From Crenobacter cavernae (lineage in GTDB: Bacteria; Pseudomonadota; Gammaproteobacteria; Burkholderiales; Chromobacteriaceae): 64,000 nt of DNA. Shown one piece after another: positions 25,801 through 33,005 of the stretch; position 1 is the first letter of the stretch, and each line of letters starts with the position of its first letter. The position numbers and the translations under genes were made by a program. The stretch covers positions 1,865,001 to 1,929,000 of the forward strand of contig NZ_CP031337.1 of assembly GCF_003355495.1 (NCBI RefSeq), read 5' to 3'. The notes beneath the pieces were generated by a model. That model did no database searches. It was not told the origin of the DNA and saw nothing but the letters and a program-made list of their open reading frames with translations.

Positions 25801-26685
25801 TATGGCTGGAGTTTTACTTTGCGGTCGGCGTCGCGGGCGACCATAAGCGCCTAACATCTTTTCAATATCAAGAATGTTGGCGTCATACCCTGGTTTTATG
25901 TTGGCTATAAGATGCCTGTGCCCAGGTTCTCGCTCTTCGACAAAAACAGTGTCTATTGCAGGGTGAGACGATGCAATATTTACTGCTTCAGAAATAGCTT
26001 CGTCCGACCTATCAGAGAAACATATATCGATATCTCCTTTTATGCGCCTGTTCCTGAAAGATGACTCATTTGGAATCATATCCTTCAAGCCTACGCGCTC
26101 TAAACGGCGCATAGCCATACGAATACTTCTAAGCTCATCTATTATGAATTCTTGCCCTGAAACTTCTTTCTTTTCTATTTTTGCAACTGTAAATTCACCG
26201 AAATGCTTTAGAAAAGTAGTGTAGTTTGCGTCAGTTGTTGATTTTTCGTAAGTTGCGCGTAATTTTTGAGATAGCTTTTCTTTGAATTCGGTGATTTTTG
26301 AGAACCGCAGGTCCCTTGGGTATTCAAGATGCTCTATGGCGGATGTGTCGAATGAGTATGAGGTTCTATCGTCTTTTATAATTATTGTTGGTTTGTCAAA
26401 GGCTAAGCGCATTCCTAGTTCAAACATCACGTTAGGATTTTTTCCGCTAACGTCACAAACAACAATTGGGTTGTCATAAAGATTCTGAATTATTCTCTTG
26501 TGAATTATTCCGACATCATCGGCATTGCTTACAAGGTTTGATTCAAAACCTGCGTCTTCAATAGCTTCCGAAATTATCTCTAAAACGTCTGCCCAATGTG
26601 ACTCATTACACCCGTCAATGCTTGATATGGGCATAACGACACCGCAAATCATTTTCCCTGCTTCTTTAGTCACAAAATTCTCCAT
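25795..26685 (-). CDS. Cassette 3: TIR/nucleoside-deoxyribosyltransferase-like protein
   Basis: The 296-residue protein has an N-terminal Rossmann-type domain (about 12-160) with GVVMPISSIDGCNESHW, an IVVCDVSGKNPNVMFELGMR motif and PTIIIKDDRTSYSFD. The NPNV-FELG signature, with its conserved Glu, is found in TIR-like and nucleoside 2-deoxyribosyltransferase-like domains of bacterial defence and nucleotide-sensing proteins. A second region (about 195-290; DIDICFSDRSDEA, HRHLIANIKPG) is basic and of unknown fold. The stop is inside attC 3. Start 26685 is chosen over an in-frame ATG in the attC region; an internal start at MICGV is possible. Confidence 0.7.
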   Translation of the reverse strand: MENFVTKEAGKMICGVVMPISSIDGCNESHWADVLEIISEAIEDAGFESNLVSNADDVGIIHKRIIQNLYDNPIVVCDVSGKNPNVMFELGMRLAFDKPTIIIKDDRTSYSFDTSAIEHLEYPRDLRFSKITEFKEKLSQKLRATYEKSTTDANYTTFLKHFGEFTVAKIEKKEVSGQEFIIDELRSIRMAMRRLERVGLKDMIPNESSFRNRRIKGDIDICFSDRSDEAISEAVNIASSHPAIDTVFVEEREPGHRHLIANIKPGYDANILDIEKMLGAYGRPRRRPQSKTPAIG

Positions 26686-26708
26686 GATGTAATGAATGGC
26701 TAACGGTT

Positions 26709-26788
26709 TGCTAACGAATAAATTAAGGGGCGCGCCGCTAGCGGCGCGTCCCAGCGCCGGAGGGCGCGCCTTCAACGACCTGTTAGGC
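26709..26788 (-). repeat. attC site 4
   Basis: 80 bp with cores TGCTAAC (26709-26715) and GTTAGGC (26782-26788). A second GGCTAAC at 26698 could be an alternative left core. The arms here are GGGGCGCGCC and GGCGCGTCCC. Confidence 0.8.
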
Positions 26789-26805
26789 CGAAACCATGAT
26801 TCCTC

Positions 26806-27141
26806 TCACGCATTTGCGGCACAAAGGAAGAAAAAGAAACTTCCACCGGCAATAAAACTAACAAAATACGCTAAGAAAGCCAAAGGACTCAATGAAAACC
26901 CAGGCTGCACACCAAGCCGGCAGAGTATAGAAATGATGGCGAATACTGAGAAAAGCGCCACCAAGAGACTTACTACAAAATGCCAGGCCGGGAACAGCGA
27001 GATCACAAAACCGCTTACGATAAGGCCCATCAAGACAAAAGCAAGAGATGCCGTCAGAGTTGAAACGTGTATCTGTTCAGGACGCTTACCAGGGAAGGAA
27101 AGTGCCAATAGCTCTAACAACACTGCAAATAAACTGTCCAT
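26806..27141 (-). CDS. Cassette 4: membrane protein of unknown function
   Basis: The 111-residue protein has about three membrane segments (TASLAFVLMGLIVSGFVIS; WHFVVSLLVALFSVFAII; PLAFLAYFVSFIAGG). No family recognised. It is the only gene in its cassette. Confidence 0.6.
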   Translation of the reverse strand: MDSLFAVLLELLALSFPGKRPEQIHVSTLTASLAFVLMGLIVSGFVISLFPAWHFVVSLLVALFSVFAIISILCRLGVQPGFSLSPLAFLAYFVSFIAGGSFFFFLCAANA

Positions 27142-27151
27142 GTGCTTAGTG

Positions 27152-27241
27152 GCCTAACGCTTGAGTTAAGGGGCGGGCAAAAAGCGGCGCTTTTTGCCCG
27201 TCCCAGCCCGCGAAGCGGGCGACTTGAACGAAATGTTAGAA
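27152..27241 (-). repeat. attC site 5
   Basis: 90 bp with cores GCCTAAC (27152-27158) and GTTAGAA (27235-27241). The central loop is longer than in sites 1-3. Confidence 0.8.
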
Positions 27242-27265
27242 CGCTGCGATGCCATGTGCTGCATT

Positions 27266-27547
27266 TCAGTGGCGGCCAAACAAGCCCGACATTGCCGCGA
27301 GCACAAGCAATACCGTGAGCACCGGGGCTACCACGAGAGCCACGCCAGCGCGCATGCTGCGTGATGCAGCGAAGGTGGTTTGAGGCGCGGAACCAGGCGC
27401 GGCTCTTGCGCGACGCGTCCAAACGAATGAGTAGGCACACAGGGCAAGCCCGACGATGATGGACGCCCAAGCCGCGTGCAACGACATGACGGAGAAGAAC
27501 GCGCTGACGACGAAGAGGGTAACTGGAAGGAGAACACCGCGACTCAT
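27266..27547 (-). CDS. Cassette 5: small membrane protein of unknown function
   Basis: The 93-residue protein has two N-terminal membrane segments and a third near the C-terminus (VALVVAPVLTVLLVLAAM). Its coding DNA is more GC-rich than the other cassettes, so it may come from a different source. No family recognised. Confidence 0.55.
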   Translation of the reverse strand: MSRGVLLPVTLFVVSAFFSVMSLHAAWASIIVGLALCAYSFVWTRRARAAPGSAPQTTFAASRSMRAGVALVVAPVLTVLLVLAAMSGLFGRH

Positions 27548-27557
27548 GGGGAATGCA

Positions 27558-27643
27558 CTCTAACGCCTAAGTTAAGGGGCGTTTCGCTCCCCGCGCGGAA
27601 CGTCCCAGCGCCCGAAGGGCGCGCCTTCAACGCAATGTTAGCC
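27558..27643 (-). repeat. attC site 6
   Basis: 86 bp with cores CTCTAAC (27558-27564) and GTTAGCC (27637-27643). The inner palindrome differs most from site 1. Confidence 0.8.
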
Positions 27644-27649
27644 CTCTCT

Positions 27650-28168
27650 TTAGCGGGTCCGCTGGAATGACTTGTTAGCCATAATTTGAGAAATGGCCCC
27701 CATCTTTTCCTGCATTTTCTTGAGCTCCGCTTCTATCTCAGAAACCCTACTGCTGTTAAAATTCTTGAATTTAGTTTCCAATGCACGCAGTTGCATCAAA
27801 TGACTTTCGATGTCCGTTTTCAACGAAATATTTAAACTATACAAGTCGTCAGAAACTGGCTTACTTGACTCCAATGCTATATTTGTTGCGTCTTGAGCAA
27901 CTTTCATGACAGCCTCAAGAGACAAAAGCCTGTCAAATAGATCACTTTCATCTTTTGATATTTCCTTACCTGTTTTTCCTCTCTCTCTAATAACGCTATG
28001 CAAAAGAATCTCATATTCTGAAATTAACAATTTTATGCAAGCCATCTCCTGCTTTCTAGAGAACATTACGGTCTTTTTTTGATTTGAATTTACCGTATAT
28101 GCAGCATAAACAGAAACCAGAAATGCCAAAATTGATATAAGCGGATTAATTAATTCCATACTTCTCAT
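27650..28168 (-). CDS. Cassette 6: membrane-anchored coiled-coil protein
   Basis: The 172-residue protein has one N-terminal membrane segment (LISILAFLVSVYAAYTV) and then a long helical, coiled-coil-like soluble part. The C-terminus NKSFQRTR resembles tails encoded by attC-like sequences in other bacteria, and a second GTTAGCC core lies at 27674-27680 inside the gene. This suggests the reading frame was extended into an older attC. A start at 28159 (MELINP) is also possible. Confidence 0.6.
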   Translation of the reverse strand: MRSMELINPLISILAFLVSVYAAYTVNSNQKKTVMFSRKQEMACIKLLISEYEILLHSVIRERGKTGKEISKDESDLFDRLLSLEAVMKVAQDATNIALESSKPVSDDLYSLNISLKTDIESHLMQLRALETKFKNFNSSRVSEIEAELKKMQEKMGAISQIMANKSFQRTR

Positions 28169-28186
28169 AATGCCGCTAGCGCTAAC

Positions 28187-28658
28187 TATTAATTAACCAT
28201 CACCACTGAGGTCTAATTCAGTAACGATGTGATCTCTAAACTGGCAACAAAGTGAGGCCTAAATGACATGGTTTTTGCGTCACTACCGCTCTTGGTCACT
28301 GCCAAGTCTTGCCCTGCCTAGCTTTATGGCATCCAGTATTCACTAATCATAAACAGGATGCGTCACTTTCCGCCAGCGGTGTCGTGCGCTTGATCGTCCG
28401 CCCTTGACCGCTTCGAGGCCATCGGATAGCGAGACAAAACGGCGGCACACGGCCTTTAGGAAAGTGGGCGACTCTGCCGTACCTCGACAGCTGCGCTGCA
28501 ATCACGAGAGGCAGCGGAAGGGGCGATCCGTGATGTGCCGCGACCTGTAGTGCGTGGACGGCAGAGGTCAGAAGAAGGCTGGCCGAGCCTTAGACGGCGA
28601 AGGGCGAACGGCGGTGCAACAAGCCGTCTATACCGGCTCGGCCTACCCGGTGCCGCAC
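28187..28658. other. Gene-free stretch at the right border of the cassette array
   Basis: About 470 bases from the last core-like GCGCTAAC (28179-28186) to the Old Yellow Enzyme terminator. The left part is AT-richer and the right part GC-rich. No integron integrase, tRNA or transposase could be read in six frames. A 27-codon open frame at 28263 looks incidental. A degenerate copy of the repeated word (AGGCTGGCCGAGCC) lies near 28576. Confidence 0.6.
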
Positions 28659-28698
28659 AAAAAAAAACGGCCCCCGGCGAGTCTCGCCGGGGGCCGTT
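28659..28698 (-). terminator. Rho-independent terminator of the Old Yellow Enzyme operon
   Basis: On the minus strand the stem AACGGCCCCCGGCGA / TCGCCGGGGGCCGTT is followed by nine T. Confidence 0.92.
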
Positions 28699-28718
28699 CC
28701 ACTTTCGCTTAGATCCGC

Positions 28719-29819
28719 TTACTCCGTCAGCGTCGGATAGTCCGTATAGCCCTCCGCGCTGGTGGTGTAGAAGAACTCAGGCCGCGGCTCGTTCAGTTCC
28801 GCGCCGGCGGCGAAGCGCTCGGCCAGGTCCGGGTTGGCGATGTAGGGGCGGCCGAAGGCGGCAGCGTCGATCAGGCCGGCGCGGATCAGCGTCTCGGCCT
28901 TCTCGGACGTGTAGCCGCCGGCGGCGACGATCACGCCGGCGAAGCGTTCGCGCAAGCTCTGGCGGAAGTCGTCGCTGTACGCCGGGCCGCCGGCCCAGTC
29001 CGGCTCGGACACATGCAGGTAGGCGATCTTCCGTTTGGCCAGTTCCTCGACGAGGTAGTAGGCCGCGTCTTCCTGGCCGACGTCGGACTGGCCGTTGAAC
29101 ACGCCCAGCGGCGAGATACGGATGCCGACGTGGTCGGCATCCCATTCGCCGATCACCGCGTCGAGCACTTCGAGCGTCAGCCGCGTGCGGTTTTCGACGC
29201 TGCCGCCGTATTCGTCGGTGCGCTGGTTCGCCTCGGGCGACAGGAACTGGTTCAAGAGGTAGCCATGCGCGGCGTGGACTTCGACATAGTCGAAGCCGGC
29301 GCGACGCGCGTTGTCGGTCGCGCGGCGGTAGTCCTCGATCAGGTCGGCCAGTTCCGCCGTCTCAAGCGCGCGTGGCGTCGATGCCTGTACGCGCACCGGG
29401 CTGCCGTCCTCGCCGCGCAGCGTCGCGTTGGTGTCGGCGGCGATCGCCGACGGTGCGACCGGCGCCTCGCCGTCAGGCTGCAGCGAGCTGTGCGACACGC
29501 GGCCGACGTGCCACAGCTGCAGCGCGATGCGCCCGCCCTTGGCATGAACCGCGTCAGTGATCTCTTTCCACGCGCGCACCTGTTCCTCGCTGTAGATGCC
29601 GGGCGCGCCGGCGTAGCCCTTGCCCTGCGGCGAGATCTGCGTCGCCTCGGCGATGATCAGGCCGGCGCCGGCGCGCTGGGCGTAGTACTCGGCCATCAAG
29701 GGCACCGGCACGTCGCCCGGTTCCCGGCTGCGCAGCCGGGTCAGCGGGGCCATCAGCACGCGGTTATTGACGGTGATCGCGCCAAGGTGCAGCGGGGTGA
29801 GCAGTTTGTCGGCTTGCAT
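28719..29819 (-). CDS. nemA: Alkene reductase, Old Yellow Enzyme family (N-ethylmaleimide reductase)
   Basis: This 366-residue FMN protein reduces electrophilic alkenes and nitro compounds with NADPH. Typical motifs are VLMAPLTRLRS, LQLWHVGRVSH, the catalytic region HAAHGYLLNQFLSP, QRTDEYGGSVENR, and FGRPYIANPDL near the C-terminus. It is 28 bases downstream of a nitroreductase gene on the same strand, both under a TetR-type regulator. The pattern matches the nemRA reactive-electrophile system of E. coli. Confidence 0.94.
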   Translation of the reverse strand: MQADKLLTPLHLGAITVNNRVLMAPLTRLRSREPGDVPVPLMAEYYAQRAGAGLIIAEATQISPQGKGYAGAPGIYSEEQVRAWKEITDAVHAKGGRIALQLWHVGRVSHSSLQPDGEAPVAPSAIAADTNATLRGEDGSPVRVQASTPRALETAELADLIEDYRRATDNARRAGFDYVEVHAAHGYLLNQFLSPEANQRTDEYGGSVENRTRLTLEVLDAVIGEWDADHVGIRISPLGVFNGQSDVGQEDAAYYLVEELAKRKIAYLHVSEPDWAGGPAYSDDFRQSLRERFAGVIVAAGGYTSEKAETLIRAGLIDAAAFGRPYIANPDLAERFAAGAELNEPRPEFFYTTSAEGYTDYPTLTE

Positions 29820-29846
29820 GATCGTCCTTTGGGGATGTTGGCGTGA

Positions 29847-30587
29847 TTATTTGTCGAAGCCGAAGCCCTGCTGGCGGGCGATCGGGGCGGTCTCGGGGAA
29901 GTACACGTGTTGGTAGTATTGGGCGGTGTTGGCCGACCAGTTGAGGCTGTCCGGACGGTCGACCTGCCGCCAGTGGCGGGCCAGCGTCTGGTCGTAGGCG
30001 GCGATACTGTGCGGCAGTGCGGCGGCATCGTAGCGTTCGCGGTGGACGAAGCTCTCACGCGGCAGGCGCGGCTTGATCGTGCCGTCGTCGCGGATGTGGC
30101 CCATGGCCACGCCGACCAGCGGAAAGGTCAGTTCGGGCAGCTCCAGCAACTCGACCATCGCCTGCGGATCGCGGCGGATCCCGCCTATCGGCACCACGCC
30201 GAGGCCGGCGGAGCGCGCGGCGGTCATCAGGTTGCCCAGCGCGATGCCTGCATCGACCGCAGCCACGGCGAAGCCCTCGACGCTGTGGTGGATCACCTGC
30301 TCATGTCCGGCGTTTTCCATGCCGAGGTGGGTCTTGTAGAAATCGGCCACCAGGGTGATGAAGACCGGAGCCTGTGCGATCCACGGCTGGCCGCCGGCGA
30401 TCTCGGCGATCTTCTTGCGGCGCTCGGCGTCCTGTACCACCACCAGCGACAACTGCTGACCGTTGATCGAGGTCGGACCTTTCCAGGCGGCGTCCAGTAT
30501 GGCGTCCAGCAGCTCCGGCGCCACCGGGGTGTCGAGGTAGCTGCGCACGCTACGGTGCTGATGCATCAGTTCCAGGGTCGGGTTCAT
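29847..30587 (-). CDS. NfsA/FRP-type NADPH nitroreductase
   Basis: The 246-residue flavin protein has the family start LELMHQHRSVRSYLDTPV, the KGPTSINGQQLSLVVV motif, and GLGVVPIGGIRRDP with VGVAMGH. It reduces nitro compounds and quinones. GGAGA lies before ATG 30587. An operator-like TAGAC-N5-GTCTA stands 26 bases upstream, so the same TetR-type regulator probably controls this gene and nemA. Confidence 0.9.
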   Translation of the reverse strand: MNPTLELMHQHRSVRSYLDTPVAPELLDAILDAAWKGPTSINGQQLSLVVVQDAERRKKIAEIAGGQPWIAQAPVFITLVADFYKTHLGMENAGHEQVIHHSVEGFAVAAVDAGIALGNLMTAARSAGLGVVPIGGIRRDPQAMVELLELPELTFPLVGVAMGHIRDDGTIKPRLPRESFVHRERYDAAALPHSIAAYDQTLARHWRQVDRPDSLNWSANTAQYYQHVYFPETAPIARQQGFGFDK

Positions 30588-30612
30588 GCCGGATTCTCCA
30601 TCTGCCAAAAAA

Positions 30613-30627
30613 TAGACCAGTCGTCTA
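30613..30627. promoter_or_regulatory. Operator upstream of the nitroreductase-nemA operon
   Basis: The dyad TAGAC-CAGTC-GTCTA has the same half sites and spacing as the copy before the TetR gene at 31292. Confidence 0.75.
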
Positions 30628-30680
30628 TAAATATGTCCAAAAAAACCTGCCGGGTTTGGCAGGCGTTTTACTGCAAAGCG

Positions 30681-31277
30681 TTACTGCAAAAAGGTGAGTC
30701 GGGCCCGGGTGTCTTCCATCGCGGCGTTCAACGAGTCGGGGCAGCGTTCGACCTTCGCGCGTAATGCGGCGCCGAGCCACATCGCGTACAGCGCGTCGGC
30801 GAGAGCACGCGGCTCGCCCGGACACGAGATGCTGCCGTCGGCGTGGCCCTGTTCGATGACCTCGGCCAACCTCGCGACGATGCGCGCCATGCCGGCGGAG
30901 AGCGTTTCGCGCATCGGCTCCGAAAGGTCGCACACCTCGCCGGCGAGTTTCACGACCAGACAGCCGCCGTGTTCGGGCGTGCACGCATTGGCGATCCAGC
31001 CCTCGAAGTAGGACAGCAGCCGCTCGCGCGCCGGGCGGCCCGGCGCGGTCAGCTTCTCGCCCATCGCCGCGTCGTACTGGTCGAAGTAGCGGATCAACAG
31101 CGCGACGCCGTAGTCCTCCTTCGACTTGAAGTAGTGGTAGAACGAGCCCTTCGGCACGTTCGCCGCGGCCAACAGCTCGGTCAGCCCGGCGGCGGTGAAG
31201 CCGCGGCTTTGCACCAGCGCTTCGCCGGTGGCGAGGATGTGCTCGCGGGTGTCGTGGAACAGGTTCGGTCTAGCCAT
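30681..31277 (-). CDS. nemR: TetR-family regulator (NemR-like)
   Basis: The 198-residue protein has a TetR helix-turn-helix (about 8-55; ILATGEALVQSRGFTAAGL, VPKGSFYHYFKSKEDYG) and a ligand/dimer domain with cysteines in ANACTPEHGGCLVV and EVCDLSEPM, like electrophile-sensing NemR. It should repress itself and the nitroreductase-nemA operon through TAGAC-N5-GTCTA sites. The start at 31277 gives MARPNLFHDTREHI; the upstream open frame is not conserved. Confidence 0.88.
   Translation of the reverse strand: MARPNLFHDTREHILATGEALVQSRGFTAAGLTELLAAANVPKGSFYHYFKSKEDYGVALLIRYFDQYDAAMGEKLTAPGRPARERLLSYFEGWIANACTPEHGGCLVVKLAGEVCDLSEPMRETLSAGMARIVARLAEVIEQGHADGSISCPGEPRALADALYAMWLGAALRAKVERCPDSLNAAMEDTRARLTFLQ
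30861..30872 (-). repeat. Uptake-like word (exact copy)
   Basis: CTCGGCCAACCT within the TetR-type gene. Confidence 0.7.
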
Positions 31278-31291
31278 GGCCCGAAGTGTAT

Positions 31292-31306
31292 TAGACCGAC
31301 CGTCTA
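31292..31306. promoter_or_regulatory. Operator upstream of the TetR-type regulator
   Basis: TAGAC-CGACC-GTCTA lies 14 bases before the start codon, the place for autoregulation. Confidence 0.75.
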
Positions 31307-31368
31307 GTTTCAAGAAAAATTTTCGCGAACCGAATTGAGGGGCGGCAGCGGAGCCGGCGGGCGAAAGC

Positions 31369-31400
31369 TTGGCCGAGCCCGCTACCCAAGGCTCGGCCAA
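31369..31400. terminator. Inverted repeat of the uptake-like word behind fumC
   Basis: TTGGCCGAGCC (31369-31379) and GGCTCGGCCAA (31390-31400) with a 10-base loop. It lies 24 bases behind fumC and is its probable transcription end. Confidence 0.65.
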
Positions 31401-31423
31401 CGTCGAAGAGCGAGGGCGTCCGC

Positions 31424-32824
31424 CTAGCGGCTGCGCCGCGTGTCGCCGACCATGTCCTCCGGCTTCACCCAAGAGTCGAACTGCTCGCCGGTCAGGTAGC
31501 CGCTGGCGATCGCCGCCTCACGCAAGGTTGTGCCCTCCTTGTGCGCCTTCTTCGCGATGAAGGCCGCCTTGTCGTAGCCGATGTGCGGGTTCAGCGCGGT
31601 GACCAGCATCAGCGATTTGTCCAAGAGTTCGGCGATGCGGTCGCGCCGCGCTTCGATGCCGACCGCGCAGTTGGCGTTGAAGCTTTCCATGCCGTCGGCC
31701 AGAAGCCGTACGCTCTGTAAAAAATTGTGGATGATCAGCGGCTTGTAGACGTTCAGCTCGAAGTTGCCCGCCGCGCCGCCGAAGTTCACCGCGACGTCGT
31801 TGCCGAATACCTGCGCGCACGCCATTGTCAGTGCTTCGCTCTGCGTCGGGTTGACCTTGCCCGGCATGATCGAGCTGCCCGGTTCGTTCTCGGGGATGGA
31901 AAGCTCGCCGATGCCGCAGCGCGGGCCGCTGGCGAGCCAGCGCACGTCGTTGGCGATCTTGGTCAGCGCGGCGGCGAGCGTCTTCAGCGCGCCGTGCGCG
32001 TGCACCAGCGCGTCGTGGCAGGCCAAAGCCTCGAACTTGTTCGGCGCCGACACGAAATCCAGACCGGTATCGCGCACGAGCATCGCGGCGACGCGCTCGC
32101 CGAATTCGGGGTGAGCGTTCAGCCCGGTGCCGACCGCGGTGCCGCCGAGCGCGAGTTCCGACAGGTGAGGCAGCGCGTCCTCCAGATGGCGATAGCTCTG
32201 TTCGAGCTGGGCGACGTAGCCGGAGAACTGCTGGCCGAGCGTCAACGGGGTGGCGTCCTGCAGGTGGGTGCGGCCGATCTTGACGATGTCGGTGAAGTCG
32301 TCGGCCTTGGCCGCCAGCGTCGCGGCGAGCGCGTCGAGCGCCGGGAACAGCCTCTCGTTGAGCGCAAAGACCGCGGCGACGTGCATCGCGGTCGGGAACA
32401 CGTCGTTCGACGACTGGCCGTGGTTCACGTCGTCGTTAGGGTGCACGAGACGTCCTTCGCCGCGCGGGCCGCCGAGGAACTCGCTCGCACGGTTGGCTAG
32501 TACCTCGTTCATATTCATATTGGTTTGCGTGCCCGAGCCGGTCTGCCACACCGCGAGCGGGAATTCGCCCTGGTGCTGCCCGGCGATCACCTCGTCGGCG
32601 GCGGCGACGACGGCCTCGGACTTGTCGACCGCGAGTTGGCCGAGCTCGGCGTTGACCAGCGCCGCCGCGCGCTTCACACGCGCCAGCGCGACGATCAGCT
32701 CGGGCGGCATCTTCTCGCTCGAGATGCGGAAGTTTTCCAGCGAGCGCTGCGTCTGCGCGCCCCACAGGCGGTCGGCCGGCACGGCGATGTCGCCGAAGGT
32801 GTCGCGTTCGATGCGGGTGTTCAT
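31424..32824 (-). CDS. fumC: Class II fumarate hydratase
   Basis: FumC converts fumarate to malate in the TCA cycle; the class II enzyme has no iron-sulphur cluster and resists oxygen damage. The 466-residue protein has DTFGDIAVPADRLWGAQTQR at the start, the GSGTQTNMNMNEVLANRA motif, and the signature GSSIMPGKVNPTQSEA with its catalytic loop serine. GGAGG precedes ATG 32824. It is divergent from a class I fumarase 182 bases away. Confidence 0.96.
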   Translation of the reverse strand: MNTRIERDTFGDIAVPADRLWGAQTQRSLENFRISSEKMPPELIVALARVKRAAALVNAELGQLAVDKSEAVVAAADEVIAGQHQGEFPLAVWQTGSGTQTNMNMNEVLANRASEFLGGPRGEGRLVHPNDDVNHGQSSNDVFPTAMHVAAVFALNERLFPALDALAATLAAKADDFTDIVKIGRTHLQDATPLTLGQQFSGYVAQLEQSYRHLEDALPHLSELALGGTAVGTGLNAHPEFGERVAAMLVRDTGLDFVSAPNKFEALACHDALVHAHGALKTLAAALTKIANDVRWLASGPRCGIGELSIPENEPGSSIMPGKVNPTQSEALTMACAQVFGNDVAVNFGGAAGNFELNVYKPLIIHNFLQSVRLLADGMESFNANCAVGIEARRDRIAELLDKSLMLVTALNPHIGYDKAAFIAKKAHKEGTTLREAAIASGYLTGEQFDSWVKPEDMVGDTRRSR

Positions 32825-32941
32825 CTGCCACTCCTCCAAGTGCGCGGCACGCGGTGAAAACGGCGCGCTATTAGGGTTTTTCCTCCATGCTAGTGCCGCT
32901 TGTGCACAGCAACAAGGTCAAAAAACGAGCAGTTGCGGTGT

Positions 32942-32947
32942 TACAAT
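32942..32947 (+). promoter_or_regulatory. Possible -10 element of the class I fumarase gene
   Basis: TACAAT lies 59 bases before the start codon. No good -35 was seen, so an activator may be needed. Confidence 0.35.
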
Positions 32948-33005
32948 TTGGTCCATCGCGGGGGCGTCCGCCCCGTCTGTTCAACCTGATTATGCGAGAC
33001 CCGGC

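Larger units (their letters stand above)
24354..28186 (-). mobile_element. Integron gene-cassette array without an integrase (CALIN-type)
   Basis: Six similar attC sites (77-90 bp) and seven minus-strand genes make a cassette array. Cassette genes are AT-rich, unlike the GC-rich neighbours, and most have no close functional family. Several stop codons lie inside or beside the R'' core site, as usual for cassettes. Transcription runs from high to low coordinates, so an integrase would be expected to the right of 28,186, but no such gene is present there and the chromosome resumes with the Old Yellow Enzyme gene. The array is therefore either orphaned or detached from its integron. Confidence 0.85.

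Noticed and set aside
24354..27643. The similar GC-rich repeats could be IS ends or REP elements
   Set aside because: Core sites (GTTRRRY and its partner), spacing one per gene, and stop codons in the cores fit attC; no transposase is present.
28263..28346. 27-codon open frame to the right of the cassette array
   Set aside because: Too short, no ribosome site, and no resemblance to integrase or transposase that I could establish.
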